Source of the DNA: Streptomyces europaeiscabiei
GTDB taxonomy: Bacteria; Actinomycetota; Actinomycetes; Streptomycetales; Streptomycetaceae
Length of the DNA: 64,000 nucleotides
Reading direction: 5' to 3'
NCBI RefSeq assembly: GCF_036346855.1
Contig: NZ_CP107841.1
Location: 682,001-746,000, forward strand
Below the pieces are notes generated by a model, which was not told the origin of the DNA, made no database searches, and saw only the letters and a program-made list of their open reading frames with translations. The position numbers were made by a program, and so were the translations under genes. Numbering within the stretch: position 1 is the stretch's first letter; each line of letters starts with the position of its first letter. This document shows, piece by piece, positions 25,098 through 33,693 of this stretch.

Positions 25098-26237
25098 ATG
25101 AACGACCCCCGTCCCCGCACCGTCCTCGTCATAGGCGGCGGCGCGTCCGGCAACGCCGTGACCGTGCTGCTGCGGCGGGCGGGCATCGCCGTGGAACTGA
25201 TCGAGGCCAAACCCGACTGGAACGTGCTCGGCTCCGGCATCACCCTCCAGGGCAACGCGCTGCGCGTGCTGCGCGAAGTGGGCGTATGGGACAAGGTCCG
25301 GGAGAGCGGCTACGCCGTCGCCGCCGTCGGCCTGGCCGCGCCCGACGGGACCGTGTTCCATGTCCAGCAGGACATCCGCACCGGTGGGGACGACCTGCCC
25401 CCGATCTTCGGCATGCAGCGGCCCCGGCTCCAGGAGATTCTGTGTGAGGCCGTTCTCGAGAGCGGCGCGACGATACGCCTTGGCATCACCGCCGAGGAAC
25501 TGGTCCAGGACGCATTCGGCGTCACCGCCCGGTTCAGCGACGGCACCGAGGGCCGCTACGGCCTTGTCATCGCCGCCGACGGCGTCGGCTCGCACACGCG
25601 CGCGATGATCGGCATCAGCGACAAACCCGAACCGACCGGCATGGCCATCTGGCGCGTCCCCGCGCCCCGCCCCGAGGGCGTGGAGCGCATGGACCTGTCC
25701 TACGGCGGACCGTGCTACATCGCCGGTTACTGCCCCACCAGCAAGAACACCATCTACGCCTACCTCGTCGAGGCCAACCGCGACCGCGCCTGCATCGACC
25801 CGGCCTCGTACGCGGACGAGATGCGTCGGCTGGCCGGGCCCTACGGGGGTGCGTGGCCGGAGATCGCCGCGAGCATCACCGACCCCGCCAAGGTCAATTA
25901 CACCTGGTTCGACCGGCTGCTCGTCGAGGGCTCCTGGCACCGCGGCCGGGTCGTCCTGATCGGTGACGCGGCCCACGTCTGTCCCCCCACGCTCGCGCAG
26001 GGCGCGGCCATGTCGCTGGAGGACGCCTCCGTACTGGCCGAGATGCTGAGCGAGGAGCAGGACTGGAGTTCCCTCGACGCCCTGCTGACCGGCTTCTACG
26101 AACGCCGGATCGACCGTGTCCGCATGGTGGTCGAAGCGTCCGTGCAACTCGGTCAGTGGCAGCTGGACGGCGTCCGTGACGCCGACGCACCCGGTCTGAT
26201 GGGCCGCACGATGTCCGTCCTCAAGGAGACCCCGTGA
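25098..26237 (+). CDS. FAD-dependent aromatic monooxygenase
   Basis: 379-residue group A flavoprotein hydroxylase (PHBH fold). The FAD dinucleotide motif is TVLVIGGGASGNAVTVLLRRAG (about 8-29), the DG motif is LVIAADGVGSHTRAM (about 154-168) and the second FAD motif is VLIGDAAHVCPPTLAQGAAMSLEDA (about 290-314). It should use NAD(P)H and O2 to add a hydroxyl group to an aromatic acid. The gene follows a good AGGGAG site, 113 bp after the cyclase gene, and its stop overlaps the GTG of the amidohydrolase, so the two are coupled. Confidence 0.9.
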   Translation: MNDPRPRTVLVIGGGASGNAVTVLLRRAGIAVELIEAKPDWNVLGSGITLQGNALRVLREVGVWDKVRESGYAVAAVGLAAPDGTVFHVQQDIRTGGDDLPPIFGMQRPRLQEILCEAVLESGATIRLGITAEELVQDAFGVTARFSDGTEGRYGLVIAADGVGSHTRAMIGISDKPEPTGMAIWRVPAPRPEGVERMDLSYGGPCYIAGYCPTSKNTIYAYLVEANRDRACIDPASYADEMRRLAGPYGGAWPEIAASITDPAKVNYTWFDRLLVEGSWHRGRVVLIGDAAHVCPPTLAQGAAMSLEDASVLAEMLSEEQDWSSLDALLTGFYERRIDRVRMVVEASVQLGQWQLDGVRDADAPGLMGRTMSVLKETP

Positions 26238-27271
26238 ACCCCGTGAACCCCGTGAACTCCATGAGTTCCCAGGACAGCGCGCCCACGATCGACGTCCACG
26301 CGCACGTCCTGCTCCCTCAGGTCGAGGACGCCGTTGCCCGACACCCCGGGCTGGCCGCCGCCCGCGATCTCGACGCCCGCCGCAACGGCCCCGAAGCCAT
26401 TGCCGTCAGCGGTCCGATGTTCCGGGACCGCTTCCCGAAACTGACCGACGTCAAGGCCCGGCTCGCCGCGATGGACGCCTCCGGGATCGACGTCCAGCTG
26501 GTCTCGCCGTCTCCGTCGCACTACCACTACTGGGCCGACGAGGACCTGGCCCGTACGGTGTGGGAACTGGCCAACGAGGGCACCGCCGCGCATGTCGCCC
26601 AGGACCCGGAACGGTTGCACGGCCTCGGCCTCGTCCCGCTCCAGCACCCGGGCCTCGCCGTCGAAGCCCTCGAACACGCCCTCGACCTGGGGCTGCGCGG
26701 TGTCGAGATCTCCAGTCACGCGCCGGGACGCGAACTGTCGGACCCCGCGTACGAACCGTTCTGGACACGGGCCGAGGAAACCGGCGCGATCCTCTTCCTG
26801 CATCCCTTCGGCTGCACGCTCGACGAGCGCCTCAACCGGTGGTACCTGTCCAACACCGTCGGCCAACCGACCGAGAACGCCGTCGCCCTGTCCCATCTGA
26901 TCTTCTCCGGAGTCCTGGACCGGCACCCGGGGTTGCGCGTCGTCGCCGCCCACGGCGGCGGCTATCTGCCCACGCACATCGGCCGCTCCGACCACGCCTG
27001 GCTCGCCCGCACCGACACCCGTGGCTGCGCGCACCCGCCCAGCAGCTACCTCAAGCAGCTGCACTTCGACTCTCTTGTCCACGACCCGGACGTCCTGCGC
27101 GAGCTGATCCGGGTGGCCGGCCCGGACCGGGTACTTCTCGGCTCCGACTTCCCCTTCGACATGGGCACCGACGACCCGCTCGGCGCTCTGCGCGACGTCA
27201 CGGACCTGCCTGCCCCCCACTTCCACGCCGTGCGCGGCGGCAACGCTGCAGCGCTGCTCCGCCTTGTCTGA
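26234..27271 (+). CDS. Amidohydrolase-family decarboxylase (ACMSD-like)
   Basis: 345-residue TIM-barrel metal enzyme of the amidohydrolase-2 family, which includes aminocarboxymuconate-semialdehyde decarboxylase and gamma-resorcylate/5-carboxyvanillate decarboxylases. Metal ligands: IDVHAHVLLP (HxH at about 21-23), ILFLHPFG (His), VVAAHGGGYLP (His) and LLGSDFPFDMG (Asp). A non-oxidative decarboxylation of a hydroxylated aromatic acid or muconate fits the operon. GTG start overlaps the monooxygenase stop. The 5' end is a 9-bp tandem repeat giving three in-frame GTG codons and then an ATG (MNPVNPVNSMSS), so the true start is uncertain within 27 bp. Confidence 0.88.
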   Translation: MNPVNPVNSMSSQDSAPTIDVHAHVLLPQVEDAVARHPGLAAARDLDARRNGPEAIAVSGPMFRDRFPKLTDVKARLAAMDASGIDVQLVSPSPSHYHYWADEDLARTVWELANEGTAAHVAQDPERLHGLGLVPLQHPGLAVEALEHALDLGLRGVEISSHAPGRELSDPAYEPFWTRAEETGAILFLHPFGCTLDERLNRWYLSNTVGQPTENAVALSHLIFSGVLDRHPGLRVVAAHGGGYLPTHIGRSDHAWLARTDTRGCAHPPSSYLKQLHFDSLVHDPDVLRELIRVAGPDRVLLGSDFPFDMGTDDPLGALRDVTDLPAPHFHAVRGGNAAALLRLV

Positions 27272-27302
27272 ACCATCTGAACCGCAGAGGAGAACCCCCA
27301 CC

Positions 27303-28241
27303 ATGAGCACACGTCTGCTCACCCACCTGCGCCACGTCGACCTCGCCGTGCCGGACTACGACAAGCAGCTCGACTTCTACGCCGGCGTCTGGGGCCTGAC
27401 CAAGGTCGCCGAGGACTCCGGCATCTCCTTCCTGGCCGCCGAGGGCTCCCCCGAGCAGTACGTCGTCCGGCTCCGCAAGGCCGAGGAGAAGCGCCTCGAC
27501 CTCATCTCCTACGGCGCGGCGAACCCCACCGACGTGGACACACTCGCCGAGCAACTCCTCGCGGGTGGAGTGCGGTTGATCTCCCGGCCGGGCAAGGTCG
27601 ACACCCCCGGCGGCGGCTACGGCTTCCGCTTCTTCGACATCGACGGCCGCACCATCGAGGTCTCGGCCGACGTCGAGGCGCGCCGGCACCGTCGTGTCGA
27701 GGAGAAGGAGTCCATTCCTGTCCGTCTCTCGCACGTCGTCCTGAACTCCCCCGACATCAACGCCACCCGCGCCTGGTACGAGCAGCACCTCGACTTCCGG
27801 CTGTCCGACACGATGACCTTGCCGCACATGGGCGAGGTCATGCACTTCATGCGGATCAGCAACCAGCACCACTCCATGGCCATCGCCAGCGGTCCGCACA
27901 CCTCCCTGCAGCATCTCTCCTTCGAGATGCGCGGCATCGACGAGTACATGCGCGGCTCCGGCCGCGTGATGCGCTCCGGCGCCCGCAAGATCTGGGGCCC
28001 CGGGCGGCACATGGCGGGCGACAACACCTTCACGTACTTCCTCGACCCGCACGGCAACACCGTGGAGTACACCACCGAGCTCGAAAAACTGGACGAGGAC
28101 ACCTGGCACCCGCACATCTACGACCTGACGAAGCCCGAGAACGCCGACCAGTGGGGCACGTCCAACGCAATGAACGAGATGGTCGCCAAGGAAATGCTCA
28201 ACGACGTCGACCGCGGCGTCTTCGTCGCTCCGCCGGTCTGA
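27303..28241 (+). CDS. Extradiol ring-cleavage dioxygenase (VOC family, type I)
   Basis: 312-residue two-domain vicinal-oxygen-chelate dioxygenase. The N-terminal domain has HLRHVDLAVPDYDKQLDFYAG. The C-terminal catalytic domain supplies the likely Fe(II) ligands in RLSHVVLNSPD (His about 148), LQHLSFEM (His about 205) and NTVEYTTELEK (Glu about 259), with further active-site HHSMAIA and HGNTVEY. It should cleave a catechol- or hydroquinone-type ring next to a hydroxyl. ATG at 27303 follows GAGGAG. It lies 31 bp after the decarboxylase and before a second FAH, giving a coherent hydroxylate/decarboxylate/cleave/hydrolyse order. Confidence 0.9.
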   Translation: MSTRLLTHLRHVDLAVPDYDKQLDFYAGVWGLTKVAEDSGISFLAAEGSPEQYVVRLRKAEEKRLDLISYGAANPTDVDTLAEQLLAGGVRLISRPGKVDTPGGGYGFRFFDIDGRTIEVSADVEARRHRRVEEKESIPVRLSHVVLNSPDINATRAWYEQHLDFRLSDTMTLPHMGEVMHFMRISNQHHSMAIASGPHTSLQHLSFEMRGIDEYMRGSGRVMRSGARKIWGPGRHMAGDNTFTYFLDPHGNTVEYTTELEKLDEDTWHPHIYDLTKPENADQWGTSNAMNEMVAKEMLNDVDRGVFVAPPV

Positions 28242-28334
28242 TCCCTTGACCCCGGGGGCTCGGCGCACTCCCCCGCCCTGCCACGCCGCCGCGCCCCCGG
28301 CCTGTGTCAACCCTCCCAGCTCCCTAGGACTGCC

Positions 28335-29300
28335 ATGCGTTTCGCCACCTACGAACAGCACGGCCGCAGCCGTCTCGCCACCGTCGAGGACGACGGCACC
28401 CTTTACCCCTGCCCCGGCACGGGGACGCTTCTCGACCTGATCCAGGCCGGTCCCGATCCACTGCGCGAGGCGGGCAACGCAAGCCTGGACGTGCCGCGCG
28501 GCCCGCACGTCTCCCAGGTGCGACTGCTGCCGCCGCTCCAACCGCCGTCCGTACGCGACTTCGTCACGTTCGAGGAGCACGTCGAGGGCGTACGGCGCAG
28601 CATCGACGGACTCCCGGGCGCCCCGGACGCCTGGTACGACGCGCCCACCTTCTACTTCACCAACCCCTATGCGGTCATGGGCGCTCACGACGACGTCCCC
28701 GTGCCGCCCGGCAGCCAGGCACTGGACTTCGAACTCGAAGTCGCCGCCGTCATCGGCCGCGAGGGCCGCGACCTCACCCCCGAGCAGGCCCGCAACCACA
28801 TCATCGGCTACACCGTCTACAACGACTGGTCCGCCCGCGACCTCCAGTCCCGCGAGATGCAGGTCGGCCTCGGTCCCTGCAAGGGCAAGGACACAGCCAC
28901 CACCCTCGGCCCCTACCTCGTCACCGCGGACGAACTGGAGCCCTACCGCGACAGCGACGGATTCCTACGCCTGGCGCTGACCGCCGAGATCAACGGCGAG
29001 GTCGTCGGCAAGGACCTGCTGTCCAACATGAGCTGGACCTTCGAGGAGATGACCGCATACGCCTCCAGGGGCACCTACGTACGCCCGGGCGATGTACTCG
29101 GCTCCGGCACCTGCGGCAACGGCGGCTGCCTCGCCGAACTCTGGGGCGTACGCGGCCGCCAGGACCCGCCGCCGCTCAAGCCCGGCGACATCGTCACCCT
29201 CACCGTCGAGGGCATCGGCAGCGTCTCCAACACCGTGGTACCCGGTGCCGAACCGGTGGCCGTCCCCCGCGCCCGTAGGCGCCCGCGAACGCGCCCGTGA
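28335..29300 (+). CDS. Second FAH-family hydrolase/isomerase
   Basis: 321-residue FAH-family protein. Typical segments: PPSVRDFVTFEEHVEGVRR, FYFTNPYAVMGAHDDVPVPPGSQALDFELEVAAVIGREGRDL (metal-binding glutamates), HIIGYTVYNDWSARDLQ, GKDTATTLGPYLVTADEL, and the late GDVLGSGTCGNGGCLAELW. It resembles 2-keto-4-pentenoate hydratase or maleyl-/fumarylpyruvate hydrolase subgroups and should act on the ring-cleavage product from the dioxygenase upstream. The ATG at 28335 lies 93 bp after the dioxygenase. The basic tail (RARRRPRTRP) is unusual and may reflect a changed stop. Confidence 0.9.
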   Translation: MRFATYEQHGRSRLATVEDDGTLYPCPGTGTLLDLIQAGPDPLREAGNASLDVPRGPHVSQVRLLPPLQPPSVRDFVTFEEHVEGVRRSIDGLPGAPDAWYDAPTFYFTNPYAVMGAHDDVPVPPGSQALDFELEVAAVIGREGRDLTPEQARNHIIGYTVYNDWSARDLQSREMQVGLGPCKGKDTATTLGPYLVTADELEPYRDSDGFLRLALTAEINGEVVGKDLLSNMSWTFEEMTAYASRGTYVRPGDVLGSGTCGNGGCLAELWGVRGRQDPPPLKPGDIVTLTVEGIGSVSNTVVPGAEPVAVPRARRRPRTRP

Positions 29301-29327
29301 ACCACGCGGCGCAGAGCAAGGCCGGCC

Positions 29328-29480
29328 GACAAGGTCGTCGTCACCGGGGCCGCACGCGGGCAGGGCAGGGCACGGTCGAGGCGCCCGCCCGGGACTGCAC
29401 CGACCAGTTCAGTTCGCCGACTTCACCGACGCCAAAGGCATCGACCGGAATCGGCCGGCCCTTTCAACCGTGATGCACCT
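29328..29480 (+). pseudogene. Probable SDR start fragment in a gene-free stretch
   Basis: The 451 bases between the FAH and monooxygenase genes contain no intact gene. DKVVVTGAARGQGR at 29328-29369 matches the Rossmann opening of a short-chain dehydrogenase; the downstream sequence loses the family pattern. I infer the remains of an SDR that once belonged to the pathway. Promoter elements for the next gene may lie in 29500-29740 but I cannot point to one. Confidence 0.45.
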
Positions 29481-29751
29481 CGGATTCTGCCGCGACCATC
29501 CCTGTCCACAGAGACACACTCAAAGTGACCGGCAGCGCGCGGCCCGCCGCCCCGGCGGCCGGCACGAACTGATCAGGGCGACATACAAGTCTACCGAGGG
29601 CTCAAACCGAGGCTGGGACAGCCAGGACCCGTTCGACGAGCACGGGCCACGCGCACACCCAGGACCTCCTGCCCGAGCACCGAGCCTGTATGGGAGAGGC
29701 CCGCCCTCACCATCTACCAGGTCAACGACGATCAAGACTGAGGAACCCACC

Positions 29752-31017
29752 ATGAAGAAGCTTCCCGTCAAGCGCGGCCGTGTCGCCGTCATCGGCGCAG
29801 GGCCCGGTGGCATGGCCGCCACACTCTCCGTCCACCAGGCCGGCCATGAGGTCGTGCTGTTCGAGCGCTACCCGCACGCCAGACCCGCCGGCAACATCCT
29901 CAACCTGTGGCCGCCCCCCATCAAGGCACTCGGGCTGCTCGGAGTGAACACCGAGGACCTGGGTGCGCCCTGTACGTCCGAGTTCCGCAACGCCCGCGGC
30001 CGCCGCCGGGTCCGCGCGGCCCTTCCGGAGCAGGTTGTCCGCGACTACGGCGGCGGCTTCATCGGTCTGCTGCGCCCCGAGCTGTACGAGCGGCTGCTCG
30101 ATGCGCTTCCCGAGGGAGTCCTGCGGGTCAACCACACGGTCGAGCGCGTCGAGCAGGACGAGACCGGTGTTCGACTGCACCTCGGGGACGGACGAGTCCA
30201 CGAGGCGGACCTAGTGATCGGCGCGGACGGCATCGATTCCCTGGTCCGGCGCACTCTGTGGGGCGACAGCACCAAGCGCGAGCACAACCTGCACATCTTC
30301 GGCGGCTACACCTTCGACGAGAGCGTCGAGACCGAACCCGGGATGTGCGTCCTCTCCCACACCCGCACTGTGCAGGGCAGCTGGACCGCCATCCGCCACA
30401 AGGGACGTGACGGCCACCAGTGGTGGATGCTCGAAGCGTTCGACGCGAGCCGGGAATTCACCGGGGACCTGCACTCGACCGCGACCAGCCTCGGCCAGGC
30501 CTTCGCCCGTCCGCTCCCCCAACTGATCACCGCGACCGACCCCGCTCACGTTCAGCGCTGGGTGATCCGCGACCGAAAGCCGCTGAAGCAGTGGTCCAAG
30601 GGCCGTGCCACTCTCGTCGGCGACGCCGCTCATCCCACGTCCCCGTACGCCGGGTACGGCGCAGGTATGGCCACCGAGGACGGCTATTTCATCGGCCGCC
30701 GCCTGGCAGGGGTGGACCTGAGCGACTACGCCGCTGTCCGCCAGGCACTCGACGCCTTCGAGGCCCCCCGCAAGCCGCACACCGCCCGACAGTCCCAGCA
30801 CGCCTACGCCCTCGGGCAGGTCTTCCATCACGCGCCTCGCGCTCTGCAACCGCTCCGAGACGCGATCCTGGACCACACCCCACTGATGCAGAAGGTGGTC
30901 GGTGACTCCACCCCCATGTCGATCCTCACTCAGCTCGGTGAGATCGACCGGGCCGAAGCCCGCTTCACCGCGCTCCTCGGCCTCGGCCTCGGCGAGACAC
31001 ACGACACCGCTTCCTGA
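29752..31017 (+). CDS. FAD-dependent monooxygenase (second)
   Basis: 421-residue flavoprotein hydroxylase. FAD motif VAVIGAGPGGMAATLSVHQAGHEVVLFER (about 12-40), active-site region NILNLWPPPIKALGLLG, DG motif DLVIGADGIDSLVRRTLWG (about 156-174), and GRATLVGDAAHPTSPYAGYGAGMATED (about 285-311). It is longer than the monooxygenase at 25098 and clearly not a duplicate of it. Substrates of this subgroup include 3-hydroxybenzoate, 6-hydroxynicotinate and salicylate, but I cannot choose. Start ATG follows GAGGAACCCACC. It is separated from the operon by the SDR remnant and may have its own promoter. Confidence 0.88.
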   Translation: MKKLPVKRGRVAVIGAGPGGMAATLSVHQAGHEVVLFERYPHARPAGNILNLWPPPIKALGLLGVNTEDLGAPCTSEFRNARGRRRVRAALPEQVVRDYGGGFIGLLRPELYERLLDALPEGVLRVNHTVERVEQDETGVRLHLGDGRVHEADLVIGADGIDSLVRRTLWGDSTKREHNLHIFGGYTFDESVETEPGMCVLSHTRTVQGSWTAIRHKGRDGHQWWMLEAFDASREFTGDLHSTATSLGQAFARPLPQLITATDPAHVQRWVIRDRKPLKQWSKGRATLVGDAAHPTSPYAGYGAGMATEDGYFIGRRLAGVDLSDYAAVRQALDAFEAPRKPHTARQSQHAYALGQVFHHAPRALQPLRDAILDHTPLMQKVVGDSTPMSILTQLGEIDRAEARFTALLGLGLGETHDTAS

Positions 31018-31140
31018 ACCGCGTGGCTGGGGCCGCGCCCGCGCCCGGCGGGGCCGGCGCCGCCCCAGAACAGCAGCCCGCCCGACGCACGCCCCGGCAC
31101 AGACGCCCTGCGTTCATCAAGAAGTCGAGAACAACCTCTC

Positions 31141-31400
31141 CTACGCTCCGCGACCGTCGGTCAACGCATCGCTGGGGTCGCTCGGAGGTGGCCGAGCGCG
31201 GACTGGGGTTCGCCGCCGACAACTCGGCCACAGCCGGGTCACGGGTACACCGAGCACCACGCCGATCGAGAACAGCGTGTCCACCATGGGATTGCCCGCG
31301 CCCTGCTCCAGATTCGAGAGCGCCTGCTTCGCCAGCCCCGCCTGTCCGGCCAACTCCGCCAGGGACAAGCCCCGTTGCTCTCCGAGATGGAGTCAACGCC
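31141..31400 (-). pseudogene. XRE-family HTH regulator fragment
   Basis: The minus strand encodes LGEQRGLSLAELAGQAGLAKQALSNLEQGAGNPMVDTLFSIGVVLGVPVTRL, a complete XRE/Cro helix-turn-helix, then degenerates. There is no start and no C-terminal (usually cupin) domain. It overlaps the 3' end of the acyl-CoA dehydrogenase gene by a few bases. Confidence 0.65.
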
Positions 31401-32571
31401 GCACCCGGGGCATCCCCAGGCCGATCCACGAGATGATCTCGCGCTGGATCTCGTTGTTGCCGCCGCCGAAGGTGAAGATGACGGCCGAGCGGTAGCCGCG
31501 TTCGAGTTCGCCGTGGAGGACCGCGCCCGCCGAGCCCTCCTTGAGGGCGCCGGCGGTGGCGACGATCTCCATGAGCCAGGCGTAGGCGTCGCGGCGGGCC
31601 TCGGAGCCGTAGACCTTGACGGCGGAGGCGTCCTGCGGGGTGAGGGTGCCCTCCTGGAGGGCGCTGACCATGCGCCAGTTGAGGAGCTTGAGGGCGTCGA
31701 GTCTGGTGTGGGTCTGGGCGAGGCGGCGGCGGACCCAGGGCAGGTCGATGACGCGGCGGCCGTCGGCGAGCTTGGTCTCCATGGCCCAGCGCTGGACGTT
31801 GTGCAGGGAGCGGATGGCCATGGTGCCGTGGGCGGCGAGGGTGACGCGTTCATGGTTGAGCTGGTTGGTGATCAGGCGCCAGCCCTTGTTCTCCTCGCCG
31901 ACGCGGCGGGAGACGGGGACGCGGATGTTCTCGTAGTAGCTGGCGGTGGTGTCGTGCGAGGCGAGGGTGTTGATGAGGGTGCAGGAGTAGCCGGGTTCCG
32001 TGGTCGGCACGAGGAGCATGGTGATGCCCTTGTGGGGCGGGGCGTCGGGGTCCGTGCGGACCGCGAGCCATACCCAGTCGGCCGTGTCACCGTTGGTCGT
32101 CCAGATCTTCTGCCCGTTGACGACGTACTCGTCGCCTTCCCTGACCGCGCGGGTCTTCAGCGAGGCCAGGTCCGTGCCGGCGTCGGGTTCGCTGTAGCCG
32201 ATGGCGAAGTCGAGTTCACCGGAGAGGACGCGCGGCAGGAAGTACGACTTCTGCTCCTCGGTGCCGAACTGCATGATCGTCGGGCCGACGGTGTTGAGCG
32301 CCATCAGCGGCAGCGGGACGCCGGCCTGGGCTGCCTCGTCGAAGAAGATGAACTGTTCGATGGCGGTCAGGCCGCGTCCGCCGTACTCCTTGGGCCAGCC
32401 GACCCCGAGCCAGCCGTCGGTTCCGAGGCGGCGGATGGTCTCACGGTAGAAGCGCTTCTGCGCCGCCGGGTCGGCGTGGCGGGTGTAGGAGCCCTCCGGG
32501 ACCAACTGGGCGAAGTAGGCGCGCAGTTCGGTGCGCAACCGCTGCTGCTCGGGCGTGTTTTCGAGGTGCAC
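31393..32571 (-). CDS. Acyl-CoA dehydrogenase
   Basis: 392-residue FAD-dependent acyl-CoA dehydrogenase. Order of features: N-terminal helical domain (NTPEQQRLRTELRAYFAQLV), GWPKEYGGRGLTAIEQFIFFDEAAQAG, the FAD/substrate region IGYSEPDAGTDLASLKTRA and the middle beta domain (YVVNGQKIWTTNGDTADWVWLAVRTD). The C-terminal helical domain ends in FGGGNNEIQREIISWIGLGMPR. The catalytic base is not obvious by eye, so the chain-length class is uncertain. It is close to the FadE17-28-like steroid or aromatic-acid type. The GTG at 32571 is chosen because GGAGG lies 5 bases upstream (GGAGGCGCCGTG). Confidence 0.9.
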   Translation of the reverse strand: MHLENTPEQQRLRTELRAYFAQLVPEGSYTRHADPAAQKRFYRETIRRLGTDGWLGVGWPKEYGGRGLTAIEQFIFFDEAAQAGVPLPLMALNTVGPTIMQFGTEEQKSYFLPRVLSGELDFAIGYSEPDAGTDLASLKTRAVREGDEYVVNGQKIWTTNGDTADWVWLAVRTDPDAPPHKGITMLLVPTTEPGYSCTLINTLASHDTTASYYENIRVPVSRRVGEENKGWRLITNQLNHERVTLAAHGTMAIRSLHNVQRWAMETKLADGRRVIDLPWVRRRLAQTHTRLDALKLLNWRMVSALQEGTLTPQDASAVKVYGSEARRDAYAWLMEIVATAGALKEGSAGAVLHGELERGYRSAVIFTFGGGNNEIQREIISWIGLGMPRVRR

Positions 32572-32675
32572 GGCGCCTCCAGGCTCCCCAAGGCCGACCT
32601 GACGGCGCACACGCTAGAACGTGTTCCAGTAATTGGGAACAGGCGGGAGCGGCAGCCTTTCCCGGCACCCGGTGA

Positions 32676-33056
32676 TCAGCGGAGGGTGGCGAGGAAGTCC
32701 GTGCAGGCCCGGGCGCACTCGCGGCAAGCCTCGGCGTCGTTCTCGGCGCCGGGGGAATCGTCGAAGACGCGCGCACATTCCAGGGCCACGGTCCGGCACC
32801 ACTCCACCTGGAGGCGGATGCCGGCCTCGTCCAGGTTGGCCTCCTCCGAGAGCGCCCTACAGGTGGCGTCGCACACCTCTGCGCACATGATGCCCTTGCG
32901 CCGCATCTTTTCCTGGTCTTCGGGCCCGTCCGGATCGGCGAGGCCCGCCCGCAGCGCGCATGCCCGCGCACATTCCGTACACGCCTGCGCACAGGCGAAG
33001 CGGTCCTCAAGGAATCGGATGAGTTCCTGCTGGGATGTAGTCGTCGAGGTCACCAC
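32676..33056 (-). CDS. Cysteine-rich four-helix-bundle copper-binding protein (Csp/DUF326-like)
   Basis: About 126 residues with twelve cysteines spaced along predicted helices: FACAQACTECARACALR, IMCAEVCDATC, EWCRTVALEC and EACRECARACTDF. This is the pattern of the DUF326/Csp family, whose members store many Cu(I) ions inside a four-helix bundle. No signal peptide is present after the chosen GTG (33056; 33053 also possible), so it would be a cytosolic copper buffer. Longer upstream frames give an unlikely basic N-terminus. There is no copper transporter adjacent. Confidence 0.85.
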   Translation of the reverse strand: MVTSTTTSQQELIRFLEDRFACAQACTECARACALRAGLADPDGPEDQEKMRRKGIMCAEVCDATCRALSEEANLDEAGIRLQVEWCRTVALECARVFDDSPGAENDAEACRECARACTDFLATLR

Positions 33057-33237
33057 AGCCGGGTAGCCGGAGCCGATCCGGCCAAACACGGCGGACGGAA
33101 TCCGCGCAGTACCCGGTTCGACGGGTCCCGCCGCCCGGCTCAACGGGTTCCGTTTTCGGGACACAGGACAGGGCACCCGGGCACGAGCCGTTCGAAGCGG
33201 GCCGATTCACTCGACCTATTGGGGGTATTCATCCCTT

Positions 33238-33600
33238 ATGAACATGGAATGGACTGATATAGCCGCAGAACGTAGTGTGCTGGGTGGTATCGCACCGTTC
33301 CTGGCGGGTGTCGTGCTCGTGGCCATGCTGATCGGCGCCGTCTGGCTCGGTGCCCGCGTACGCGCCCGTGAGCCGCGCCGACCGCGCCCCGACGAGCAGC
33401 CCCGGATCCCCGAGGGCGGCCCTGTCCATGAGGAGCAGCTGAACCGCGAACCCGACGAGATCCCCAGGAGCGACCGCCGGCTGACACCGTACGAGGTGCA
33501 CGGCAACCAGGGGACCCGGCCGAGCCCGGACAAGAAGCGGCCGCGCTGGAGCGGGAAGAGCAGCGGCGGCTTCGGCAGCGGCGGCCTGGGCGCGCACTGA
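33238..33600 (+). CDS. DUF6479-family membrane protein
   Basis: 120-residue Streptomyces-type small protein. A single transmembrane helix (GGIAPFLAGVVLVAMLIGAVWLGARVR, about 16-42) is followed by a charged, proline-rich cytosolic tail containing EEQLNREPDEIPRSDRRLTPYEVHG and a Gly/Ser-rich end. These match my knowledge of the DUF6479 family, whose role is unknown. It starts at an ATG preceded by a weak ribosome site and is followed by a strong terminator, so it is a single-gene unit. Confidence 0.8.
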   Translation: MNMEWTDIAAERSVLGGIAPFLAGVVLVAMLIGAVWLGARVRAREPRRPRPDEQPRIPEGGPVHEEQLNREPDEIPRSDRRLTPYEVHGNQGTRPSPDKKRPRWSGKSSGGFGSGGLGAH

Positions 33601-33628
33601 CACCCGCACCAGACCCGAGACAAGACCC

Positions 33629-33665
33629 GAGGGGACTGTCGACCGATCGGTTCGACAGTCCCCTC
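33629..33665. terminator. Bidirectional hairpin terminator
   Basis: GAGGGGACTGTCGA (33629-33642) pairs perfectly with TCGACAGTCCCCTC (33652-33665) around a 9-base loop. It lies between the convergent DUF6479 and pobA genes and can serve both. Confidence 0.88.
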
Positions 33666-33693
33666 GGCGTTCGGTGTTCGGCGGTCAACCCGG

